Shown: one piece after another, positions 1 to 13,700 of the stretch
Position numbering within the stretch: position 1 is the first letter of the stretch
Layout of the letters: the number at the start of each line of letters is the position of its first letter
Source: Ophryocystis elektroscirrha
Lineage: Eukaryota; Apicomplexa; Conoidasida; Neogregarinorida; Ophryocystidae
Assembly (NCBI GenBank): GCA_030141585.1
Contig: JAQIFP010000018.1
Span: forward strand, 41,324-81,825
Direction of reading: 5' to 3'
DNA: 40,502 nucleotides
The notes under the pieces: model-generated
Told to the model about the DNA's origin: nothing
What the model saw: only the letters and a program-made list of their open reading frames with translations
Databases searched by the model: none
Translations under genes and position numbers: made by a program

Positions 1-2125
1 TTAGCCCAAGCGTCCCTTCAAGATTTGTAATACTAATAATACAAATACGTGATCAAATACGTTTAGTTAATTGTTGAATATAACTGTTATTATATAAGTA
101 ACAGTTATTGTATAAGTAACAGTTATTGTATAAGTAACAGTTATTGTATAAGTAACAGTTATTATATAAGTAATAGTGTAGACTTTAAGTACAGTGTATA
201 GTACTCGGTCCTTTAGAGTAATAATTTGTACTGTATCATACTTGGGGCCAAATAGAACATTTTTTATGGATATTAATCTTTAAATATTTATATACAATGT
301 TTAGATATCAATTAACAGTATATTACAGATTAGTTTTGCAGATAGTGAAGCAAATGTTTGTTCTCGAATAATTTATATTGTGATTGTTCAGACTCTTTGT
401 AAAAGACTATCAGCAAGAAATTGTGAAACTATTATCTTTGCATATAATACAGCCAAGTTTTGTTCTTCAAAACTGTCGCCATTTATTCAGGTATATAATA
501 AACACTTGCAGTCAAAATTTGTTCAGACCTGAATTACTAGAATTCCAACTAACTATCCAAACTCTTGTAGCTTTACACCGTCAATTTATTCAGCCTACTT
601 GGAGATTCCAAAATATGTCAGATTTTATTAACCCTGCTTTGAATACAACTGCGGCTTTACAGTAATATCAATATTTCTAATATTAATAACAAATTAGAAC
701 TCCCTCTATTCAAACTGCTGTCAAAAAAATACTTACTATTGCATGCCAGCCTGAATCTACCATTGATTTAGAGTATTTGTCTATATCAACTCTCTTATTT
801 GAGTTACAGTTTTTTGAGTAAAAATGATCTTTTTTTTATGAGTTTTTAGAGTATTAGCATTATTTTTATGCCATTTAAGTCAAGCTTTTCTCTCTTCTAT
901 CCCAGCGTCAGAACATTCCAAGTTATTTAATGATTTACCTTACACAAAAAACACTTTTTTCACAGAGTGGTAAGTCACAAAACAAAATTTTTGATATTTA
1001 TTAGCCGTGCACGCTACTATCACATAGTTGAATGTATTTTGGATTATTATTTGAAATCCCACGAGAAATGTAATTTTGTATTCGTTGATTTCATTTTAAA
1101 TTAGATGATACAGCTCAAAACTTAGCTGAACGTTTCGTAGTTGTTTGTTTCCATGTACCAGTTGCCAGTTCTAAATCCGAATGGAATACAAAATCTACCA
1201 AAAAATTAAGTCGAGAATGGTTTCACAATGTAATTTTAGACTGGATTCATTCTGATGGCAAGCGTAAGATTATTTTAGAGTTGTTATATTCAGTGAAATA
1301 TGTGTTTAACAAGAAAACATGCTTTTGCATGAAAAAAAAAAAATTATGAGTACTTATACTCTTCTATTATAATTATTAATATTAATTAAGGGGTTTTTTT
1401 TGTTTTTATTAACCATGTTATGCTATGTTCATACAAACCTAATATCTTATTAATTTGCTTCAATCAGAAACTTTTCCTATACCTTTGAGCCGTGTAATGT
1501 CCCCCGTATATTCCTCATGGGTCAGTGTGCATAAACACGACCTTGGTCCTGAGTCAGCGAATGTACTTTCCGAATTCTTTCTTAGTAACAAGAAATATGA
1601 CGAAGTACTTTTTTAAGCTAATTTATACAGCTATTAAATATGATAAAGTTAAAATTCATTATTTTTTTTAGTTTGTCGAGTTCTTTGCGGGAATCGCCAA
1701 AAAACATTGGACAGACCCTTCAGAAATTATCAAAAAAAATGAGATTATACCAAACAGCTCTCCCATAACAGATTCCGTAGGACTTGAACGTTTCTTTCAC
1801 GCTATGGATTTAAAGTTTCATGTTTGTGACGGCTTGAAAATATATTCAAAAGAACATGAAGTACATCGTTTGAGTGCACTACAAAGTTATTGGAACTTTA
1901 TATTCAAGTATATACAAGCTACACAGCATGGGCTATCTTTGGGATACCGCCAAAGTTATTTACTGCAAGCCCGTACAAGTCTTGAAAGTCTTCTTGGAGA
2001 AGTTACAACCATTGAACAAAGAAACTCTTTAAATAAAGCTTTAAAACCTTTACTTCACTTGCTAAATATGGTATAATATTTATTGAATACGATTTATTAT
2101 TATTATTTTTGTATGTTAATTAGTA

Positions 2126-2156
<31 letters not shown>

Positions 2157-4082
2157 AACGTATGTTTAGTAGTGAATGATTTTATTGGAATAATTGACTG
2201 TATTAAATTTATTATAGGTTCAATTACAATTGAGCTTGCTTCGTCAAGCTATGGAATCAGCTGTTTATCTGTTTTTCAGCTCACTTGATATTGCAAAAGA
2301 AATCGAAAATACCTTTTCCGAAAACATGACTATTAGACAACAAACTTTAGAGCGTATGCGAAAAAATGACACACAAATTTCTAAGTAATAAGTTATACAT
2401 TATAATAGAATTACAAAATAATAAATATTTGTAAATATACTTTTTTATTAGATATGAATATAAAATTTATATGCTTATAAATGCAGGTATCATCAAATTC
2501 AAAATATTCAGTCATTATTTTACATGCTTCAATGGAAACTTTATGACAAACCTGCTGATTTGTTGCAATTAATCAAAGAATTTGCCGAAGCATCAAAAAA
2601 TCAAGTACTAGTTCCAGGTTTAGACCTTTGCGTTGAACCATCTTTGAAATCTTTACTTCCGAACATGTCAGCTACTGGTTTATCTAAACAGTTTATAATT
2701 TATGTACGACTATGAAAAAACATTTTCAAATTTTTTTTCAGTCTGCTATAGCATGTCGCGGAGATCTAGCTTGTTGGTTAAAAGCTCCACAAATATTAAA
2801 TGATCTAGTAAGATTGCATAAATGGATATGCTTTTTAATAGACAGCAAAATATTTAACAATGCTATTTGTTTGTCGAGTTTCTAGTAATGAAGTTATCGC
2901 CTATAGTTCTATATTTGAGGACTTACTTTTATTTGTTCCTGTTATATTAAATGTTCTTCATGAGGCAGCTGCTACTTTTCAAAAAATACTTCCTCCTTCT
3001 CCGTCTGAAGTAAGTATCAACTAAAGACAGTGTAGATTATACTGTGAATACATCAATCTATTTAAATATTAATATTAGTTATTATTAATTAATTATTATT
3101 AATGGAATACATTGATAATAAAAACATTAATAATAACAATAATAATAGTGCATAATATGTATTTTATCTCAATTGTCCATTCAGATTTCGTATAATTTTT
3201 TTGATTGGGAACTTAATTACTGGATGTGGCCACTTATGGTCTTTAAAGATGAGTTAGGAATGGTTGATAGTACAATTTCTTGGAATGAGGAACGTCAAGT
3301 TGAGAGTCAACAAAAACTTCCTCTTTTACAAGCTTTAACAGATGCTTATCAACAGATGGTAAACATTAAGAATTATAATAGTTACATCTTTATGTGTGGA
3401 TTTACATTTTATATATATATATATATATATAATTGAATAGATGTGAATGCTATTATAGGAAATATTATTATAAACACATGCTAGATCTGCATACATAAAA
3501 TTTAAATGTTTAATAATAACTTAATATTACTAAATAACTGTAACTTCTTACTAAAATTTGTAGTTTGATAATCAAGAAGAAAGAAACTCATTTTATCTCA
3601 AAAAGTCGCATCTCTTAGTACTATTATTAGATGTCCAGAATTATTGGATACAACAACTGATATCCATGTGTACCAATCTACCATACATCCATTTATTATC
3701 TGAGCGTTTTAATGAAAGTAGATATTCTCGTGAAGAAACATCCAGTGTTGTAAATTGTTTAAATGAAATGTTTCGTGGATCTCCGCACAGAATGCAAAAA
3801 CTCTGCGTCAAAGCTATAACGCTAGCAAAAGCATGCGATGCAGTTATTAGCCGTACATCTAACTGGTTTTCTCAGCACGAGGAACATATATTGAACACTG
3901 CAGATATACAAATCTTGGACATACTTAAACAAATTACTCAAAATTTTTTGAATAATTTGGAACGTCTTGAAAAAATGATGCATTCTGTACACAAATACGT
4001 TTCATTACTGGAAAATACTCAGAAATATTCATCTCTTTCACAAAAAATTACCCCTTTACGCAGTAAATTACAAATTGCTTAA
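1..4082 (+). CDS. Large unassigned, mostly helical protein (3' part; 5' end lies outside the window)
   Basis: Sixteen exons join in one open frame of about 865 codons ending at TAA 4080-4082: 1-26, 329-355, 392-490, 527-661, 698-817, 850-969, 1005-1069, 1105-1263, 1468-1604, 1672-2070, 2218-2384, 2487-2703, 2742-2807, 2842-3009, 3185-3358, 3564-4082. Every junction is GT-AG and phase-consistent, and eight introns are only 32-38 nt. The product is rich in Leu, aromatic and polar residues, has no obvious signal peptide, membrane segment or low-complexity region, and reads like an alpha-helical scaffold. I do not recognise the family. Nucleoporin, exportin-like and midasin-linker proteins were considered, but none could be supported by a motif. 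The first 26 nt are in frame, so the gene continues upstream. It converges on the CDP-DAG synthase gene with a gap of only 73 nt. Exon structure is well supported; function is unknown. Confidence 0.75.
93..176. repeat. 18-bp tandem repeat (about 4.7 copies) inside an intron
   Basis: Units begin at 93, 111, 129 and 147, with a partial copy from 165. The unit is TATAAGTAACAGTTATTG, with one mismatch at the end of the fourth copy. The array lies in the 302-nt first intron (27-328) of the gene covering 1-4082. The repeat length is a multiple of three, but the array is not in an open frame of that gene. It is probably a minisatellite. Confidence 0.9.
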
Positions 4083-4155
4083 ACTTTAATATTCACAATC
4101 CTTTGTAAACTATAAAAAAAAAGTTTTTATAACTTAAACTTTATTCAAAAATAAC

Positions 4156-6361
4156 TTAATTTTTGTAAAAGCAATTTCTGAAACATTTTATAAGATGGGT
4201 GTTAAAAACCCTTACTTGATCTTCTAGAGACAATGTAAGAACCATTTTTACTATTTCATCAACAGTTCTACGTCGGCGAAATACAAACCTAGAATTATTA
4301 AAAAAAAAAGTACACTGAACTTACGTCTTAACATATAAATAAGAAAACATTCCCATAATTAGTTGACAGTCAAATCTATCCGCTATGCCTCCATGGCCGG
4401 GTATTGAATCTCCAAAATCCTGAATGTTTTTACTACTCATCATGAATCTACTTTTATGCGTAAATATCTCTTTAAGCCAGATGCAAGAAATCCTCCAAAA
4501 GGAGCAAAAAATGCTGCGAAGAATCCAAGAACAAAAAAGTGAATCCAAACTTCACGAATCATAATTACTTTGATATCTAAAAAAATTTATTGTTGGGATA
4601 TCCAATTTAAATTCAAAACATATGTTGAAAGTTACACAATAATTGTATACATAGCCTAAGCAAAAAATAACTAAAAATTAATTTTAATTCAATTATACAC
4701 ACGACAAATTAAATTAATATTAAAAGCTCCCGCCTTTTGCTTACGCGTTAATTTGGAAATAAATGTGGGAAGTTTATATAAAGTCAATTTAAATACACTA
4801 TGCGGTTCACAGTACGGTTGCGTCCACATATGAAACGGGCGTAAATTCAAACTATTCTCAGGACATATTAATTGATTTATGTGGACTAGTAAAGCTCCAA
4901 CAACAACTGCCCAAATCAATGTGATCAAAGATGCACCCGTAAAACCTTCAACCGTTTTTTTTGGAGAAAGTTTTATTAGCTGAGTTTTTCCAAAAAAAAT
5001 TCCGAATATATATGCAAATATATCATTGACGATTACAGAGCTGGAACTTACAATAAACCAAATTAACCCGAAATAAATCAATTTTATTTGAAACATGGCT
5101 TGTACTACCACAAATAAACACGTCAACAATAAGATGGCAAATTGAGAAAATTGATATCTTAAGGAAAATCTGAAAACGTGTAATTATTCATAGAATGGTC
5201 ATTTTTATGCACATATAGATTAAAAGTGAAAGCGCCAAATGACACTCTTTTCCTATTATTTGTGCTCAAATACCTTCGTAAAGACAATATAAACATAATC
5301 AGTCCTATAAATGCTAATATGTATGAGATAAGAATGTGATGTGTTGTTAATATTTGAAAAAGAGGTATTATCCTAAACCACTGAGAATCCATTAAAGCCA
5401 TTAAACTCGGAAATGCTGTAGTATAAATAGTGACTAGAAACCAATACCATCTGATGTCAAGAAAGTATAAAATAGTTTTTTATAACATAAAATCAATGAC
5501 TTAATGGAAAATTTACAACTTAAATTATATTCACTTAAAAAATACTATATTTATCGTTGTTTGTGTATGTAGTGAGTAACTTTATCAATTATAAGACATA
5601 CCGTAATACAAAAAATAAAGGTAGTTTTTTATCCGTATTTATTTTTCTTTTAACCGATATAATTTCCCAGTAAACGGAAATTGTTAATACCTAATAAAAA
5701 AATTAATGAATCTCCCTCCCTATTTATTGCAAAAAAAAAAAAAAATTATTCTGCAATCAATCCTATATATAAATTTGCTAGTATTATCTACCAAAACTAA
5801 AGCTCCTGCGTATACGTGACCTGCGGCAAGGATAGTGAAAAACATTAAACATAATATAAATGTCCATCTACACAGAAAATTTAGATTAAAACTAGATTTT
5901 ATTAATTGCAGCAAAAGTGAGTAAAAAAATTACAATGTTCTAACACGGAATGTCTGAAACTTTGACTTTATCGGTGAATGATTCTTTGAACTTCGATTTA
6001 CATTGAAGTTATTAGTATTATAATGTGAACTGTTCCGTTTCTAATAGGAAAATCGAATCAGTATATATACATACATGACTTATATCCTGCGAAATCCTTG
6101 ACCGTCTACTGGATGCCTGAACCTATAAAATAAGCAAATACATATACACCTCAAAAAATAGACTGTATACTTAGATACCACATTCTAAGTATTATAGTAC
6201 ATTTAGAAACACTTATGCACATCTATTTCTTTGAAAAAATGTGCATAAGTAATAAAATATTGATAATTTAAACATGCGAAAATTCATATAATATATCAAC
6301 TATTTACATGATTCTCCATTTCATCATTTTCGTCTTTATTTCTTAACGATGACTCCGACAT
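4156..6361 (-). CDS. CDS1: CDP-diacylglycerol synthase (phosphatidate cytidylyltransferase)
   Basis: Converts phosphatidic acid and CTP to CDP-diacylglycerol, the precursor of phosphatidylinositol and cardiolipin, as a multispanning membrane enzyme. Ten exons in transcript order: 6361-6308, 6122-6075, 5953-5934, 5891-5792, 5690-5602, 5450-5274, 5157-4745, 4576-4452, 4419-4325, 4288-4156. All are phase-consistent and give 417 aa; animal and yeast enzymes are about 460. Diagnostic stretches are the [14 protein letters not shown] block near residue 230 and the family signature [18 protein letters not shown] around residues 340-360, with the preceding LKR. Hydrophobic segments fill the middle. 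The C-terminus [14 protein letters not shown] matches the usual family end. Introns of 32, 36 and 42 nt occur. The start at 6361 opens a short polar N-terminus, as in relatives. It is divergent from CTF8, with 302 nt between the two start codons. Exon 3 (20 nt) could begin 6 nt earlier, also in phase. Confidence 0.93.
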
Positions 6362-6663
6362 TGCTAGTAAAATTATTGATAAGCGAATATGCAAAAAATG
6401 TGCTTAGTAATGGAATACGTTACTGTGAAGCGACTTGATACAAAATAACAATGTATTCAATTTAGTTGCCGATATTGCAACTTTTTTTCACTTTTTAGAC
6501 ACATAAAATCTGGTAAAAACTGCTATAAAATATATCATAAAGAAATTTTTAAATACTATGATATAAAAAAATAATTTATTTGAACATTTTTGTATGTGAC
6601 ATTTAATACGGAGTTTACTTTGTTTTATGAAGTTTTTTTAATCACAGAAAAAAAAACAAATAC
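6362..6663. promoter_or_regulatory. Shared upstream region between divergent CDS1 and CTF8
   Basis: These 302 nt separate two divergent start codons, so they must hold the 5' leaders and probably the promoters of both genes. The sequence is AT-rich. No convincing TATA, initiator or other named element can be singled out, and no open frame is present. The assignment rests on position only. Confidence 0.4.
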
Positions 6664-7604
6664 ATGACGGAACCTCTCAAAAAACTTTACGTTAAATCGT
6701 CAGCCTTAAGCTGGAAAACCGAGCTTATATTGTTCGAGATGCCTGGATTTTTTCAGCGTAATAAAATACATAAATCAACAGAAAAGTCCCATATATTTCG
6801 TGTCAGTTTTCCCGAAAATGAAGAGCACGAAATGCAAGTAGAGATCGATTCAGAAGACCCTGTACCAATCGGTATCTGAAAAATAAGTTTAAATAACTAT
6901 GTTGCAGAGTTATATCAACAACTATACCAGTAATTACTGTATGCATAAATATATATATATAGTATATATATATATATATATATATATGAAAAATGTAAAG
7001 CACTTTAAGTTATTGTTAAGAAAATTATTAAATTAATTACGATCTATGAATTAAGTTACTAGCAGTAAAAATTGTGCATAATTTATTTCAATATTGGCTA
7101 AAAAAAAATTAATTTATATAAAACCCCGACATAAAATAAACACATATTTTATTAAAATAAAAAAAAAAATAATCCTTTTAAATTTACGGTTTCAATTTAT
7201 TTATATTATAGTTGTTGTTATCACTATATTTTTGTATATATTGATGTTATGTACATGTCTACTCAACCATCTTTAAAAACCAAAATCAATATATATGTTA
7301 TTTATGTTCAACCCTATTTTTGTAGTCATTCATTATGTTTAAATACATTTATAACGCTAAGTTACAGACTATTTCAGGTAAACTAATATTACAAGGAAAC
7401 AATGCAACATTATATATTGCCAGTAAAGAGCTTCGTGGTAAACTTATACAGCTGGATAAACCTATTATATCCTGCAAATTGGTGAATCCCTTGATAGACC
7501 ATACAAGTTTACAAGATGTTATTGACAGTAAATCTCACTTAACTATGTATGGCGTAATTTATAAAAAGGTATTATTTGAAGACCCTCCCATTACACATTG
7601 GTGA
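6664..7604 (+). CDS. CHTF8: CTF8, subunit of the Ctf18-Dcc1-Ctf8 alternative clamp loader
   Basis: CTF8 is a small beta-barrel subunit of the alternative replication factor C that acts on PCNA in sister-chromatid cohesion. Two exons, 6664-6871 and 7378-7604, join through a 506-nt intron; G plus GT at the junction makes the glycine of VPIGKLILQG. The product is 145 aa; known family members are about 120-135. Matching features are the N-terminal ELILFEMPG strand, the ATLYIASKEL then GKLIQLDKPI core, and the closing YKKVLFEDPPI that parallels the family end (KVIFKDRPLPI in yeast). The intron carries a long (TA)n tract. The gene lies 171 nt upstream of the DDB1-type gene on the same strand. The family call comes from the ordered motifs; human and yeast sequences were compared from memory. 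Confidence 0.85.
6949..6986. repeat. (TA)n microsatellite in the CTF8 intron
   Basis: An almost pure alternating TA tract with one AGT interruption, inside the 506-nt intron 6872-7377. It is typical of the long introns in this window. Confidence 0.9.
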
Positions 7605-7775
7605 AAATTGTAACTGTGATCCATTTATCGCTCAATTTTGTAATATAATCAAATAATGACATTTCCTTATGTTTCTTGTATATTTATCCTGATAAATCCT
7701 TGCAAGGATGAATAATTTTTGAATTTTTTTTTTTTTTATGTTATATCTACAAAGTCATTTGTAAAAAAAAAATCA

Positions 7776-10700
7776 ATGCCGAAGCCTCTAGATGAGTATT
7801 TCTATAGTAGACGTATAAAAGACCCCACGGTAGTTGAAAAAAGCGCTGTTTTACGATATGCTGAGGATACAGTATATTTAATTACTGTGTCAGATAAGTT
7901 TTTGAGAGTGTATGATTTATTGGAGACCAGTGATAATTTTTTATTCGAATGTAAACACAATGATGTTATTTCCGATATAATTCCTTTGCAGTCTCCTCGA
8001 AAAAAGTTCGAGCAAATAATTATTAGATGCGACGCCAACAACTGTTTAACTATTTTAGAATTGTCAAAAGAATTTTTATCATTCAAACACGTACAAGATT
8101 TGAAAGCCCCTATTGTAATACTTTACATCTGTATTTCTAATATCGTATATTGTTGAAACAAACTATATATTTTAATATATCTGTATTAATGGATAAATAT
8201 ACATATATATATATATATATATACAAATATATAAACCCTATACACTAAAAAATATATTTATATAAGCATATTAATGTATAATTATACATAAATTTATAAC
8301 CATATAAATATATAAATAATAAAGTATGTTATTATAAAACTATATATATATATAAACATACAATTATTAAATTATATGTATTTATAAGCGTATAAACATA
8401 TTAATATATTATCATATAATAAAAATAAGTATATATGATTACATAATGGTTTAAATATTTAAGTATATATATATATATATATACACTTAAATATTCAATT
8501 ATATATTATATAGAAATATATTAATATATAATGATTTAAATATATGAATATATAAGCATATTAATATATAGCTATATTTTATACATAAATATGTAATCTT
8601 GCATAATATTTAAATATACAATTATATAAGTAAATAAATATATAGAAATAGAAATGTATAAAGAAGTAAAAATCTAAATATACAAGTATACTGACTACCA
8701 AATAAATGAAATTATTATTATATTTTTTGTAATTGTTTGAACTTTTTATTACTAATTCCATTCATTTTCAGAGAGGTTTTAATGCGTCAAAATGCAAAAT
8801 TTTGATAAGTTATAAAAATAAAGAAATTTATATTCTAACAGCAGAAGTGTATCGCAATACATTTAAAGAGCCGCCCTTAAATTCAGCTTCAAATTCATGG
8901 GTAATTGGGGAATGGGAGTTAGTTAATGATTATATTCCTTCAGTTATAGATATTGATTTAATTTCTCGGTAATTATAGATTGATATAACTTATAAAAATT
9001 ATGTTTATAAAACCATTTCTATTTAATGTGTAAATCAAATATTTATTATATTATAATAGTTATTTTATTTTATATAATCAATTTTTTATTATGCGCTATA
9101 CAAACATCTTTATAAATAAATGAAGGTTTTTGTATCATATAGTATGTAAATGGTTTATTGTGGAACAAACCTCTAGTGCGGGTTTTAACAAATATATTAT
9201 TTTATATAATTAAATAATTTCAGCCCTGACAAAGATTTTGATGATGTTGCATTTCTTTATCCGAAAAACGGAAATGGTTGCTATGTATCATTCAATAATT
9301 TTCTTAATGACAAAGTATCCACAATACCTGCCTTTTCATCTAATATCAATTTTACAAATTTATGTAAAACAGCAAAAGGATTTTTGCTGTATAACAATCA
9401 ATTTATCGGCCACGTTAACTATAAAAACCATTTACTCGGCAAACCTAACGACATCCAGATTATGTCAATTGATCCAAAATATCATCCGAAGGGAAAAACA
9501 TGGGTATTTCTATTTCTATAAATTTGTAGATATATATCTATATATATCTATATCTATACATATAGTTTTATAGCTTATATACTGAACATATACAGAGAAG
9601 TTGAATATACTATATAAATTTTTAATATAATTTGATAAATAGGTCAATATTCACTATGTATTATATTTAAAAATTATTATTTTCAATTTTTTTTATATAA
9701 TTGTCGGCCATTTTACAGAATTTATATAATTATTAATCTGTTACAGAGAGAGTCTCCAGTGATAGCACCTTTCAGCACTAATATGCTTTTTGCTATAAGT
9801 TTTACGATAGGCATGGGTTTGATATCGCTAGAAGTCTTAAGTAATGTTTACATATAACCAACCCCTTACAGATGGAGGAGATGATGAAACATATTCAATT
9901 AAGGTACTTTAATCTATTTGTTATTTAATAGATGCATAATTTTTTTTACTGCTATAGCAAATGTTCTAAAGTATATATAGTATATACTTCAAATAATTCG
10001 ATCATTTATTATTTTTAATCTCATTTATATATACTAAATGATATGTTAAGATAAGCTGAATCTAGCAGGATTTATTTCTATTATCACAATCAATATATTT
10101 TGCGTACTTGATATACTTCAATTACTTAATGTAATTATAAAAAATGTAACTTATGCAGTTTTATGAACTTTTAACATGTCATTACTGTATATTGGATATA
10201 CAGTGTTACTGTAAAGATTTATTATTTCCATTAAATCGAGAGAAACTTGTAATGATGCGTTTGAAGAACAGTCTATCAGAATGTATTGAACCACTCATAT
10301 TTTTTTCATCATTATGTGGGGACGCTAAAATAATTAAGTTTAAAATTAATAAGGTAAAATTGATAAAATTTTATTTATTAAATTTAAAACAATAGGGAGT
10401 TACAAATTCTCATAAAAAAAAATTATAATAATTTAAAATGTATACATATATATATATATATATTATATATGTGTATAGATAAAAACTTACAGCTGTTTTA
10501 TTATTAGTACATGTTTTGTATTAAAATTTTAATATAATTTTAGTACAAAAAGAATTTGCTTATATATTGAAGCTATCTTTTATTTAGTATGGCTGGCTTA
10601 TCAATAAAATAAATTACGAGACAGTATATGAAATTGATTCTTTTGGAGATGTTTTTGATATCTGCTCAGGGACATTCCAAGATAAAGGAGAACAATTTGT

Positions 10701-13700
10701 AATTTGAATATTATATGTGCATTGATTATCAGTTAGCGTTGGTTACTGCTAAATCTGGAGGAACATTAAATCTACTTTCACCTAAGGCGAGCATAAAACA
10801 TTTGTATTCCAATTTGAATCCTGAAAGGCCGTCTGAAAAATTATTTCCTTTATGGATATACAATTCCAATAAATTAATTCAGGAGTTCTTACTTTATGAG
10901 GTATCAATTATAATCAAATATTAAGTGAATGTACCACTTTTATATATTAAAGTTAGAAGTGGGAGTTTTTGTATATACATATATGCATAAATTAATTAAA
11001 CCATTATGTTAAATATATTTAGTATGTTAGAACGCTCCAGAAGATGAGATTATATGTAATGATAAATTATATATACGTGCAAAAATTTATCACGGTTCAA
11101 GATATCTCGTTTATGTAACAAATTATATTTGGAATGTGTTTTATAAAACATGGAAACACAACTGTTTAGCACTATTATACTAAAAGTTTATTATTGTTTT
11201 AAAGGTATTTGGAATTTCCAACCGTTTAACGCGAATAGTGTCGTTTCATACAGAAATGGATACAAAGTATGAGATTGTTGATACTAGCTCCAAAGTGTTA
11301 TTAATTTTTGTCAATACTATGTATCAATATATAGTCCATGTAAGTATATAACAAAAGTAATAAAACTAAACCTTTTTTTTTTTTTTTTAATTTATATATG
11401 ACATCTGAATAGGTTACCGAGAATTGCTTCAACATTTATAATGCAACAAATGCTATTTATCTTTTGCATACATTATCAACTAAGAAGTAAGCATTTACTG
11501 TACTATATGTTTATTTCAGTTGCCTTAATATTGATAAAATTACAATAGCGACATATTGTGAAAATTATTTAAGTATCGCTATGGAAAATTACATATATAT
11601 AATAAAATGCTGCTCTGAAAAACCATACATAAAAATGATAACACCTATAACACTTGTAAGCTAGTTTGAAAATAAATTTAATAATAGGATACCGAAATAA
11701 TGTCTATGGATTTAGTGAAGAGTAATAATTTATATTTAGCTGTACTGACATGGAAGGGATCCATCTATATATATACTATTAACCCAAATGATGGAGAGAC
11801 GTTGTTAACTGTAGAATTAAAAAGTCAATATAAGCAGTCTTTTTTCAATGATTTGTCCCATTCTGTATGTCTCCATATAAACAATAATCCCTTTATACTA
11901 TCGCTAATCATTGGAACTTTATATGGATTTATAATATGTATTCAGTTCGGTTGCACAGAAAATGTTTTTACAGAGAAAATTCAACTAGATATATACAGTC
12001 TTCAAATATTGAACGAGTTCAAATTTCTTAAAATACATAGAAAACGTATCGCTTCATCCCGAATCAATTTTACGCGTTTATTATCTTTACCGACAACACC
12101 TGAAGACGAATCTAGAGTAATTAACATACTAAGTGGATCCACAAATTGCGTCGGTTTATTGCTCGTAAAAGAGCTCCAAAAACTCACTCTTTCTTTTATA
12201 TACTTCAAAATTGATGAAATACGTAATTTCGCTGTATTTCCTGTTTTACTTAATCAAAATAATGCAAATAAGTTTGACAAAGACTTGAAACTTTTTTCAA
12301 ATACAAACTTATTTTATTGGGTAAATTCTTCCAACTGCGCTAGAGTTGGTTTTATTGAGAACGGCAAACTAACAAGCACAAAATCTATTAATTATGGGCA
12401 TTTACCTATAAAGTAAGTTTTTATGCGTTATAATTATACTAATAACGTATTATAAATATTTTTTATCAAAATTTTATATATGCATGAATATAATAGTGCG
12501 TATAGTCTGGTATACATGTATAAAATTACATGATTACATGTATAATTAAGTGAGCGATATATAAACTTTTTTTTTTTTTTTTAAATTATATGTGTATGCT
12601 ATTAAGTTAGTACATTTTCTGAATTAATATTTTTTAGAGTAATTTATTATGAGCCAACACGTTCATTAATTGTATGTATATTGAAAGAAAGTAGCGACGA
12701 TAGTAAAATTGACACTGAACTTTTGCTAGTATCTCCAGAAACTCTTGAAACACTTCATATTGGTGAAATTGCATAAAGTTAAATATAATTTATTCAGAAA
12801 TATTAAAAAACTTTTTAATACAGTCAATTACAACATGTCGCTTTTCATTTGACGAATCCAAGTTAGTTATTGTAATTTGCGGAGAAAAAGTTCCATCAAA
12901 AAAAGGGTCATTATATTTTATGGAATTCAAATTAGTAGGTTATTTGTTGCATGTAACTTCGTTTTAGGATGAAAATAATAAAATATATTGCTCCATGTCT
13001 TACATGAAAGAAACTAAAAATATAACTTGCATGTGTATTCTGAAGAACTGTATAATAGCTGGATGCAAGAGCAATGTAAAAAACTTAATAACTAAATATA
13101 TAGCATAAAGTACATGAATAAATTAAATTTTCGAATGCCCTATTATTAATTATACATATTTCTAGGCAATTAAGTATGTATTTAGATTAATAAAATAAAT
13201 ATAATTCATAGTAATAATTATTAGTAATAATTATTAATACTAATTATTTTTAATAATAATAAGTATTAATAATAATTATTTATTAATAAATATTATTATT
13301 ATAATTATTATTAATTTATAACAATAGTAATAGATTATGTGAAATTCATTTATATCGTAAAGCTTATAATTGATTAAATTGTGTATAATTAGATAATAGT
13401 ATATAACGTTTATTTTGGGAATAACGTAATACAAATAAACCCCATTCTTGCATATTCTGGACATGATTATATTACTTCTTTGGTTTCATGGTATGAGATT
13501 ACAATATAATCAATAGAAACTGCAGGGCAAACAATGATTATTCAGATATGTTTGTATGCGGCTATGAGAATTCTTGTGTTCGAACTTATCAGCTAAAATT
13601 GCAGGTATACTTAACAGCAAATTTATATATTAATCAGCACGGAAAATACAACATTGATGAAGTTGACTGGCTGTACGATGAAGCTGCTGCAACTTCACTT

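Noticed and set aside
4689..4744. Continuation of the CDP-DAG synthase frame beyond the LTR motif
   Set aside because: The family requires a splice at 4745 to reach the C-terminal catalytic signature; the read-through residues are intronic.
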